Positions 10,001-15,870 of a stretch of DNA of 64,000 nt are shown here, piece after piece (position 1 is the first letter of the stretch; each line of letters starts with the position of its first letter). Origin of the DNA: Acidobacteriaceae bacterium TAA 166 (GTDB taxonomy: Bacteria; Acidobacteriota; Terriglobia; Terriglobales; Acidobacteriaceae); contig ATWD01000001.1 in assembly GCA_000421065.1 (NCBI GenBank), positions 1,103,501 to 1,167,500 of the forward strand, given 5' to 3'. A program made the translations under genes and the position numbers. The notes below the pieces were generated by a model. It did no database searches and was not told the DNA's origin. It worked only from the letters and a program-made list of their open reading frames with translations.

Positions 10001-10509
10001 TGGGGCACATCCTGGGAGGCTGGGAGGTCTCGGGCCTGGGCTACTTCAACAGCGGGCTTCCGCTCAACGTCTCGACGACGAACCTCGATCCGGCCGGGGT
10101 AGGCGTCGTCTTCAGCTCCAGCACCTCGGCAGGCCGGCCCGATATGGTTGCGAATCCTAACCAGGGCACCGCCGGGAACCCGATTCACAATCGCCAGCAC
10201 TGGTTCAACCTCGACGCGTTCACCGCGGTTCCCGCGGGACAGATTCGCGGCGGCGATGCACCGCGGAATGCTGTGCAGGGACCGGGATGGTGGCGTGTTG
10301 ATACCGGACTGTTCAAAAACCTGAACATCACCGAGCGCACGCATCTGCAGTTCCGCGGGGAGGCCTTCAACCTCTTCAACCACACCAACCCCGATACGAT
10401 CAGCACCTCCAGCCTGATCAGCACGAACGGCTTTAGCTCGACGGCTGGAAATATTACCGGGTATCGCGACAAACGCATCCTTCAGCTGGGAGCGAAGTTC
10501 GTCTTCTAG
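7036..10509 (+). CDS. TonB-dependent receptor, Oar-like, with carboxypeptidase regulatory domain
   Basis: The 1157-residue outer-membrane protein starts at the ATG at 7036, which has AGGAGA at 7025-7030; a GTG one codon earlier is too close to that site. A signal peptide (about residues 1-28, ending near RAQAQN) is followed by a CarboxypepD_reg-like beta-sandwich (about 30-115: GSISGTVTDSSGAALSGAKV). Next come a plug domain (about 125-240, with VDGSDNVDRGS) and a long 22-strand barrel ending in an aromatic residue (LQLGAKFVF). This architecture is the large Oar/SusC-like class greatly expanded in acidobacteria, which imports oligosaccharides or other bulky substrates using TonB energy. No SusD homologue or degradative enzyme adjoins it, so the substrate is unknown. 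Repeat copy B lies just downstream. Confidence 0.9.
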   Translation: MNRFRLFACRAIFFALAVLVLGIRAQAQNVLGSISGTVTDSSGAALSGAKVSLLNTDRNEVVRETTTNGSGYYTATTLPLGSYRITVSASGFGDKIFNGVVLHVNDALTMNATLNPGAVEQVQVTADTLAINTENATQAGLISGTQVRELVLSSRNYEQLVGLQTGVAYTGGDQIYIGNSSPSGASNSVSFSVNGSRTSGNAWTVDGSDNVDRGSNSTLLTYPSVDAIAEFKTLRGTYEAEFGRSASGQINVITKSGTKEFHGSAYEFVRNDIFNANDVLNKQLTSPSGAVSKTVATPRGALRYNDFGYTGGGPVWIPKIYDGRKHNTFFFFSQEIRRVITYKPLTLTGVPNHNERNGTFSAPVCANTNASGACADAGTTNVPITSTLAQAYLKDIYANVGEPDAQGNLITAPQRNIYNANQQIVRIDQQIGQKLNVFFRFINDSIPTQEPGGLFQSAGYPGVNTTNTNAPGKIYLGHVTYVFTPTLLIDGGYAYSYGALLSDPVGLAANANSPDIKPNLPFTSTLPRVPTLTFTNGTTVTTYGPYRDYNRNHNVFANLTKTLGNHTIKTGFTYNHYNKNENNAAANAGSFAFSNGNAPKGSAAQAYQQSWANFLTGFVSTFTQASTDVTPSVTAQQIEAYVQDDWKITRRLTLNLGVRYSYFGQPTDANQQLTTFDPSIYDPSQAPAIGTTGQICVTGAPASACNGVTPVPGVTLSGAITNGISINHVNSPYGGQIAQSDTKNFAPRVGFALDVFGDGKTSLRGGYGIAYDSSLFGIYEQNIFQNPPFVNTPTISNTSFDNPAAISANVNYSAQVLRATSPHFSTPYVQQFSLGVQQQLTGGVAMDISYVGNQQVHLLGLVDINQAPVGAFAAANPGVAVTSSNVSMINAYRPYKGYSAINSVLPIFSGNYHSLQASARKEWKHSSLIAANYTWSRALTNANADRTGAPQISSDTRAEYGPSAADRRHMFNFNAVYALPFLYEQHGWMGHILGGWEVSGLGYFNSGLPLNVSTTNLDPAGVGVVFSSSTSAGRPDMVANPNQGTAGNPIHNRQHWFNLDAFTAVPAGQIRGGDAPRNAVQGPGWWRVDTGLFKNLNITERTHLQFRGEAFNLFNHTNPDTISTSSLISTNGFSSTAGNITGYRDKRILQLGAKFVF

Positions 10510-10515
10510 AAGGAA

Positions 10516-10564
10516 GATGGCCTGCAGGCCGGGCCCACTGCGCGTGGGCCCGCGGCAGCGCCTG
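10516..10564. repeat. Short palindromic element (copy B), possible terminator
   Basis: A GATGGCCTGC..GGCCGGGCCC terminus is joined directly to a GGGCCCGCGGCAGCGCC terminus, with the interior missing. It folds as a GC-rich hairpin just after the receptor stop. The rest of the gap to metK (10565-10729) shows no SAM riboswitch that I can recognise. Confidence 0.65.
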
Positions 10565-10729
10565 TCTTCTATTCCCCGTTTAATGCAACATCTTGCCGTT
10601 AGAAACCCGAACCAAGCCATAGACTGCCTGGATCTGCTGCGCTTTTTGAACGACAGGTAAAATAAGAGGGTTGTATCAAACCCCGCGGGCAGCCCTGTCT
10701 GCTGCCTGGTCTCAAAAAAGGAGCTTCAT

Positions 10730-11899
10730 TTGGCTACACGCGAGCGTTTCCTCTTCACCAGCGAGTCTGTCACCGAGGGTCACCCCGACAAGATCGCCGA
10801 TCAGATCTCTGACGCCATCCTCGATGCCTGCCTTGCGCAGGACCCCTACAGCCGCGTAGCCTGCGAGACCCTGACCTGCACGGGCCTGGTGGTCATCGCC
10901 GGCGAGATCACTACCAAGGCTTATGTCGATTTTCAGAGTCTGGTCCGCGGCACCGTCGCCGCCATCGGATACGACAATGCCCTCTACGGCTTCGACTCGA
11001 ATACCTGCGCGGTCATCTCGACCATCAACAAACAGTCCGGTGATATCGCCATGGGCGTAGATACGGGCGGAGCGGGCGACCAGGGCATGATGTTCGGCTA
11101 TGCCACCAACGAGACCCCCGAACTGATGCCGACTCCCATCTCGCTGGCGCACCGCCTCGCGCTGAAGCTCAGCGAGGTTCGCAAGGACGGCACCATGTCG
11201 TACCTTCGCCCCGACGGCAAGAGCCAGGTCACGGTGGAGTACGACTCCAACCACAGGCCGGTGCGCGTCGATGCGGTGGTCATCTCGACCCAGCACGCCG
11301 AGACCGTCTCCAACGAGGAGCTGCGCGGAGACATTCTGAAGAACGTCATCCAAGCGGTCATTCCCGCCAAGTTGCTCGATGAGAACACCAAGTACCACAT
11401 CAATCCGACCGGACGCTTCGTTGTGGGCGGGCCGATGGGAGACACTGGCCTGACCGGACGCAAGATCATCGTCGACACCTACGGAGGCATGGGCCGTCAC
11501 GGCGGCGGAGCTTTCAGCGGCAAGGACGCCACCAAGGTGGACCGTTCGGCCGCCTACATGGCCCGCTACGTCGCCAAGAACATCGTTGCCGCCGGCCTGG
11601 CCGACCGCTGCGAGGTTCAGCTGGCCTATGCGATCGGCGTTGCCGAGCCGGTCAGCGTTCTGGTGGATACCTTCGGCACCGGCAAGGTAGATGAGACCCA
11701 GCTCGAGCAGCTGGTTCGCAAGAACTTCACGCTCACGCCGAAGGGGATTATCGAGACCCTGCAGCTGCGCCGTCCCATCTTCAAGGCGACCGCCGCCTAC
11801 GGCCACTTCGGCCGCACCGGCGAGAGCTTTACCTGGGAGAAGACGGACAAGGCTGCCGTCCTCAAGGAGCAGGCTCTCGCGGTCGCCGCAACGAAGTAA
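10730..11899 (+). CDS. metK: S-adenosylmethionine synthetase
   Basis: The protein has 389 residues, the usual length. It makes S-adenosylmethionine from methionine and ATP in the cytoplasm. The ATP-binding [16 protein letters not shown] motif is near residue 17, [12 protein letters not shown] near 118 and the P-loop-like [16 protein letters not shown] near 260. The start is TTG at 10730, supported by AAGGAG at 10718-10723. This TTG yields [14 protein letters not shown], the normal family N-terminus, and no ATG is better placed. It is followed by a good intrinsic hairpin, so it appears to be monocistronic. Confidence 0.97.
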   Translation: MATRERFLFTSESVTEGHPDKIADQISDAILDACLAQDPYSRVACETLTCTGLVVIAGEITTKAYVDFQSLVRGTVAAIGYDNALYGFDSNTCAVISTINKQSGDIAMGVDTGGAGDQGMMFGYATNETPELMPTPISLAHRLALKLSEVRKDGTMSYLRPDGKSQVTVEYDSNHRPVRVDAVVISTQHAETVSNEELRGDILKNVIQAVIPAKLLDENTKYHINPTGRFVVGGPMGDTGLTGRKIIVDTYGGMGRHGGGAFSGKDATKVDRSAAYMARYVAKNIVAAGLADRCEVQLAYAIGVAEPVSVLVDTFGTGKVDETQLEQLVRKNFTLTPKGIIETLQLRRPIFKATAAYGHFGRTGESFTWEKTDKAAVLKEQALAVAATK

Positions 11900-11940
11900 G
11901 CTGTTCTATTACCTGCACGAAACCTGCACGAAGAAACGAA

Positions 11941-11974
11941 GGGCCAGGCCGCACGGCTTGGCCCCTTCCCTTTT
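11941..11974 (+). terminator. Intrinsic terminator of metK
   Basis: GGGCCA(g)GCC and GGC(t)TGGCCC pair around a GCAC loop, followed by a pyrimidine-rich CCTTCCCTTTT tract. It lies 42 bp after the metK stop. Confidence 0.65.
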
Positions 11975-12040
11975 GCGCCGCGCAAATACCACGCACCTCA
12001 CGCAACCGCCGATTCACCCCATGCATCGAAACAGGTTCCT

Positions 12041-12961
12041 ATGCTGATCCGGTCGGAGTTCGATATCCAATTTCAGCTTCCAGCGTCCACAGCCATCCTC
12101 GCGCTGATGCGGCTGCATTGGTCGCTGGCCGCTACTCATGTACAGCCGGAGTCCATTCGCATCGAGCATACCAGTGGGGAGACCAAGTGCGAGCTGTCAC
12201 CCGACGAGTACCTGGACGGATTCGGGAACCGCAGTTTCCGGCTTCGTGTGCCCGCGGGAGAGGTAAGGTTCTCGGGTATCAGCCTGGTGCGTGTAGGCGA
12301 CGGCTTCGATGAGGCGGGCACGGACGCGGCTCAGCACCCAATCGAGGATCTGCCCTACGATGTGCTGCCGTTCCTTCTGAGCAGCCGCTACTGCGAGCTG
12401 GACCGGCTCTCGCAGATCGCATGCGACCTCTTCTCCTCTTTTCCCGAGGGATGGGAGCGGGCGGTCGCGATCCGCGACTGGGTTCACGATCATGTGCAGT
12501 TCAACTACATGACGGCTCGCTCCACCAAGACGGCGCTCGATGTCTTCACGGAGAGGGTGGGCGTCTGCCGGGACTTTCAGCATCTTGCGATCACGCTGAC
12601 CCGTGCGATGAATATCCCGGCGCGGTATGCGACAGGATATCTTGGCGACATTCGAATTCCCTATAGCGGTCCTGGAGATTTCAGCGCATGGTACGAGGTC
12701 TTTCTCGGCGGCCGCTGGTGGACGATGGATGCGCGCCATAATGTTCCTCGCAGAGGTCGCCTGCTGATGGCGACGGGACGCGACGCCACCGATGTTGCGA
12801 TTACGACCAGCTTCGGAGCCGCCAATCTGAAGCACTTCTTCGTCGAGAGCAACGAGGTGGACGAGGCAGGCAACCGGGTTTCGCTGCCGGTGTCCCTGAC
12901 CTCGCCAGCAGTAGAGACGACGGCAGCCGATATGGGCGGCCCTCTTAGCCCGCTACTTTGA
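12041..12961 (+). CDS. Transglutaminase-like (papain-fold) family protein
   Basis: This is a 306-residue protein with an N-terminal beta region and a transglutaminase core. The nucleophile Cys is seen in GVCRDFQH (Cys176) and the Asp in TMDARHN (Asp230). Where most members have the catalytic His before AW(x)E, this protein reads GDFSAWYEV (Ser215), confirmed at the DNA level (ttc agc gca tgg). The enzyme therefore lacks the canonical triad His, unless another residue serves. Such proteins are often encoded near circularly permuted ATP-grasp or alpha-E genes, which are not seen here. It lies 49 bp before ada on the same strand, perhaps co-transcribed. The activity is uncertain. Confidence 0.8.
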   Translation: MLIRSEFDIQFQLPASTAILALMRLHWSLAATHVQPESIRIEHTSGETKCELSPDEYLDGFGNRSFRLRVPAGEVRFSGISLVRVGDGFDEAGTDAAQHPIEDLPYDVLPFLLSSRYCELDRLSQIACDLFSSFPEGWERAVAIRDWVHDHVQFNYMTARSTKTALDVFTERVGVCRDFQHLAITLTRAMNIPARYATGYLGDIRIPYSGPGDFSAWYEVFLGGRWWTMDARHNVPRRGRLLMATGRDATDVAITTSFGAANLKHFFVESNEVDEAGNRVSLPVSLTSPAVETTAADMGGPLSPLL

Positions 12962-13010
12962 ACGAACAAAACGGAGTGTAGGCTTCGTCGCGAACAGCGA
13001 AGATACAGGC

Positions 13011-14117
13011 ATGGCAACCTCCGCAGACAAGATCGCCGACATCCTCTCCGGCCGACAGTGGCAGCAGGTTCTGGAACGCGACCCGAAGGCCGACGGCAGC
13101 TTCTTCTATGCCGTTCGTTCGACCGGGATCGTATGCCGTCCCACCTGTCCCAGCCGTCGACCTTCGCGAACCAACGTCCGGTTTTTCCCGACGCTGGCCG
13201 AGGCGATGGATGCCGGTTTTCGCCCCTGCAGGCGATGCCATCCAGAACGCACTGTTCCGGCGGCCGATCCCCAGGCCAAGGCAGTCGCCCGCGCCGCCCG
13301 TTATCTCGAGCAGCACAGGAGCGAACGCGTCACCACGGGCGAGCTCGCCCAGGCCGCAGGGATCCACCGGCTAACCCTTCACCGCGCCTTCAGACGCATC
13401 TTCGGGGTCAGCCCCGCGCAGTATGCACGGCAGCAGCGCCTGAAGACCTTCGACAGAAATATCAGGGAGTCCACCATGCGAGTTACGGATGCAATCTACG
13501 ATGCAGGCTTCGGATCGAGCAGCCGGCTGTATGAGAACAGCGGCGCCAAGCTGGGCATGACCCCGCGCGATATGCGCAACGGAGCCCATGGCATCACCGT
13601 TCGCTACACCACCGCCGCGAGTCCTCTGGGAAGAATGTTGGTCGCCGCCACCGACAAGGGCATCTGCACTATCGCCTTCGGCGAGGACGACGATGAGATC
13701 TTCGAGGTACTCCACAAGCGTTTTCCCAACGCCGAGCTGAAGCAGGAGACCCGAGAGACGCAGCAGACGGGCTGGCTCGCCGAGGCGGTCGAGTTCATCA
13801 CCAACCAGATGAGCGAAAACCCCACCGCGGCCAGGTTTCCGCTGGACGTTCGCGCCACAGCCTTTCAGCAACGGGTCTGGCAGGCACTGCGCGAGATTCC
13901 GCGTGGGGAGACGCGCAGCTACTCGCAGCTGGCAGCCGAGCTGGGCGACCCTAAAGCCACACGCGCCGTGGCCGGAGCCTGCGCGACCAACCCCGTCGCG
14001 GTCATCGTTCCCTGCCATCGCGTGGTCGGCAAGAACGGGGCGCTGACTGGCTTCCGCTGGGGCACGGAACGGAAGCGGAGGCTGCTGGAAGCCGAGAAGG
14101 CTCCGCTGGTCTCGTAA
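13011..14117 (+). CDS. ada: Ada: bifunctional alkylation-response regulator and methylated-DNA cysteine methyltransferase
   Basis: A 368-residue protein with the full Ada layout. The N-terminal zinc domain has Cys42, Cys46, Cys73 and Cys76 (VCRPTC and PCRRC); by family knowledge the first takes methyl groups from phosphotriesters. An AraC-type helix-turn-helix spans about 90-185. The C-terminal O6-alkylguanine methyltransferase has PCHRV (acceptor Cys335) and the wing motif GFRWGTERK. All acceptor residues are present, so it should both repair DNA and activate alkylation-response genes. No alkA or alkB is adjacent. A strong hairpin follows the stop. The ATG start at 13011 has only a weak upstream purine stretch (GCGAAG). 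Confidence 0.95.
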   Translation: MATSADKIADILSGRQWQQVLERDPKADGSFFYAVRSTGIVCRPTCPSRRPSRTNVRFFPTLAEAMDAGFRPCRRCHPERTVPAADPQAKAVARAARYLEQHRSERVTTGELAQAAGIHRLTLHRAFRRIFGVSPAQYARQQRLKTFDRNIRESTMRVTDAIYDAGFGSSSRLYENSGAKLGMTPRDMRNGAHGITVRYTTAASPLGRMLVAATDKGICTIAFGEDDDEIFEVLHKRFPNAELKQETRETQQTGWLAEAVEFITNQMSENPTAARFPLDVRATAFQQRVWQALREIPRGETRSYSQLAAELGDPKATRAVAGACATNPVAVIVPCHRVVGKNGALTGFRWGTERKRRLLEAEKAPLVS

Positions 14118-14120
14118 CTG

Positions 14121-14151
14121 GCGAAGGAGCCGCCTTGTGCGGCTCCTTCGC
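14121..14151. terminator. Perfect 13-bp hairpin after ada
   Basis: GCGAAGGAGCCGC (14121-14133) pairs perfectly with GCGGCTCCTTCGC (14139-14151) around a 5-nt loop. It starts 3 bp after the ada stop. There is only a poor U-tract, so termination efficiency is uncertain. Confidence 0.6.
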
Positions 14152-14180
14152 TAAAGGGATATCGAAATTGTTAGAATCCA

Positions 14181-14331
14181 TGGCCTACCGGCTGGGCCCA
14201 CTACGCGTGGGGCGCACCCTTCGTGACGTGTGCGCTCCCTTCGGGGTGGGCCTCCCGTTGGTCGCTCGCGCCGACCAGCGGGAGGCCCATGCCGGAGGGA
14301 GCATACGCGCGTTACGAAGGATGCGCTGCCG
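14181..14331. repeat. Dispersed palindromic element (copy C)
   Basis: A 151-bp copy between the convergent ada and HD-hydrolase genes. The left terminus is ATGGCCTACCGGCTGGGCCC, the right terminus is GCGCTGCCG (reverse orientation to copies F and H), and the inner pair is GGGCCTCCCGTTGGTCG / CGACCAGCGGGAGGCCC. The right outer arm is partly lost. Confidence 0.8.
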
Positions 14332-14343
14332 TCGCAGTAGCGC

Positions 14344-14946
14344 TCAGGCTCCGTTTTCCAGCCCAAGCTCCTCAGCTCTCTCCTGCATTGCCCGCAGGCA
14401 ATTCGCAAGATGCTCTTCGAGAGGAACTCCTAACAACTCCGCCCCTGCGGTGATGTCTTCTCGCTTGACGGCACGAGCGAAGGCCTTGTCCTTCATCTTC
14501 TTTTTGACACTCGCAACCTCGACGTCGTGGATCGACTTCGAGGGCTTGACCAGGGCGCAGGCGGTCAGGAATCCCGCCAGCTCGTCGCAGGCGAAGAGCG
14601 CCTTGTCGAGATGCGACGCGCGCGGCGTGCCGGAGTAGTCGGCGTGCGCCAGAATGGCGTGCAGAATGGACTCGGGCCAGCCGAGACCGCGCAGGTGCTC
14701 GACGCCGACGAAGGGATGCTCTTCGAGCGAAGGATGGCGCTCGTAGTCCATATCGTGCAGGAGGCCCGCGCAGGCGTAGGGTTCGGCAAAGGCCTCGACT
14801 TCCGCTCCGGTCAGGCCAAGCTTCTCGGCTTCGCGACGTCCGTAGGACTCGGTGCATACCGACACGGCCAGGCCGTGCTTTCGCAGCGACTCGCCCTTCG
14901 TCCATTCATAGAGCAATGCCATCGCATCCTGCCGTCCAAATCTCAT
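14344..14946 (-). CDS. HD-domain metal-dependent phosphohydrolase
   Basis: About 200 residues from the ATG at 14946 (MRFGRQDAMALLYEW), preceded by AGGAGA. An upstream GTG at 14973 would add nine residues. HD-superfamily residues are visible: His in LRKHGLAV, the HD pair in AGLLHDMDYERHP, and a later His in ILAHADYSG with an Asp in LFACDELAGF. The superfamily hydrolyses phosphate esters or nucleotides using one or two metals. Nothing in the sequence identifies the substrate. The gene is single, divergent from the XRE regulator and convergent with ada across repeat copy C. Confidence 0.8.
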   Translation of the reverse strand: MRFGRQDAMALLYEWTKGESLRKHGLAVSVCTESYGRREAEKLGLTGAEVEAFAEPYACAGLLHDMDYERHPSLEEHPFVGVEHLRGLGWPESILHAILAHADYSGTPRASHLDKALFACDELAGFLTACALVKPSKSIHDVEVASVKKKMKDKAFARAVKREDITAGAELLGVPLEEHLANCLRAMQERAEELGLENGA

Positions 14947-15188
14947 CTCTTCTCTCCTCACCGCTTTCGGCACTCTTCGACTTCCGTCTAAGTGCCATCA
15001 CACTTTGGGAGTCTCTTCCAAGTTACTACTTTGGTTCTCTTCCGTGTTTTCTTGGCATTCTACGATGAACCGGCGGTTTTTCCCTTGACTCCCCAGGAAC
15101 CCCGGTGTCACTCTAGGCACATCCTTTGCTCCGTTATCGGACATCGGATGCGGTCCTTGCTCTGGATCCGCCCGCGTCAAGACAACTT

Positions 15189-15722
15189 ATGGCAACCATG
15201 ATGGCACCTGTCGAGCAGCGCGAGGTCTTGCGTTGCGACCACTGCAGCCTGGTGCAGTTCCGCACAGCCAACTCGCTGTGCCGGCGCTGCCACAAATCGC
15301 TCGAGGTGGAAGAACCCGAGCCCGCACCAGCCCCGCTGTCCATCGTTCCCCCCACCACCAGCAACGTCGAGGGCCTTCAGGTCGCGACGGCAGTACGCGA
15401 TCTTCGTCACGTTCGCAATCTGTCGCAGCGTCAGCTGGCGGCGCGGATGAATGTTCCGCGCACCTACATCTCGAAGATCGAGAATGGCAAGGCGATGCCT
15501 ACGCTCTCCTCGCTCGACCGCCTGGCCAGGGCGCTGCAGGTGGATATTTCCACGCTGCTGCGCGACCCCAGCACACGGCACCGTGATGAGACGGCCGTGC
15601 TGATGGCCGATCCGTTCCTGGCCGAGATTGCGGCCTACACTTCTCAGCTCGACGCCCTGCAGCGGTCGATCTTCCTGAACCATGTTCGGGAGCTCGCAGC
15701 GGGACGCCGTCGCTCCGCGTAG
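15189..15722 (+). CDS. Zinc-ribbon plus XRE-family helix-turn-helix regulator
   Basis: About 177 residues from the ATG at 15189 (MATMMAPVEQREV); an earlier in-frame start at 15126 adds 21 residues. The N-terminus has two CxxC knuckles (CDHC and CRRC, about residues 16-35), a likely zinc ribbon. A Pro/Glu-rich linker follows, then a Cro/CI-type HTH_3 domain (about 67-125: VRDLRHVRNLSQRQLAARMNVPRTYISKIENGK). The C-terminal part is helical. It is probably a DNA-binding regulator; its targets are unknown. It stands alone between the HD gene (divergent) and the M16 protease gene (convergent), and is followed by a strong terminator. The 14947-15188 gap shows no other gene. Confidence 0.8.
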   Translation: MATMMAPVEQREVLRCDHCSLVQFRTANSLCRRCHKSLEVEEPEPAPAPLSIVPPTTSNVEGLQVATAVRDLRHVRNLSQRQLAARMNVPRTYISKIENGKAMPTLSSLDRLARALQVDISTLLRDPSTRHRDETAVLMADPFLAEIAAYTSQLDALQRSIFLNHVRELAAGRRRSA

Positions 15723-15759
15723 CGACAGACAAAGCAGTCTGCCGTATCCTCTCCTCCGT

Positions 15760-15805
15760 GCCGCGCCGACCGCAAACTGCGGGAGGCGCGGCGCTCTCCT
15801 TTTTC
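15760..15805 (+). terminator. Intrinsic terminator of the XRE regulator
   Basis: A two-part stem: GCCGCGCC / GGCGCGGC outside and CCGC / GCGG inside, with an AAACT loop and symmetric GA bulges, followed by a T-rich stretch. It sits 38 bp after the stop. Confidence 0.75.
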
Positions 15806-15821
15806 CGAAAAGATAAAGACT

Positions 15822-15862
15822 GCGCTGCCGCTCGGGCCCACTGCGCTCGACCGGCAGGCCAT
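15822..15862. repeat. Short palindromic element (copy D)
   Basis: The two termini GCGCTGCCGCTCGGGCCC and CGACCGGCAGGCCATG are joined with almost no interior. It lies between the convergent XRE and M16 genes, 8 bp from the protease stop. Confidence 0.65.
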
Positions 15863-15870
15863 GATTTCTC

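Noticed and set aside
8710..10620. A 636-codon open frame antisense to the TonB receptor
   Set aside because: The receptor frame has signal peptide, plug and barrel; the antisense product is a low-complexity Arg/Gly/Val sequence with no family.
10565..10729. SAM riboswitch upstream of metK
   Set aside because: I could not match any known SAM riboswitch class core in this gap; a covariance-model search would settle it.
14181..14331. Palindromic elements as insertion sequences
   Set aside because: They are under 200 bp, encode nothing, and no transposase is present in the window, so at most nonautonomous.
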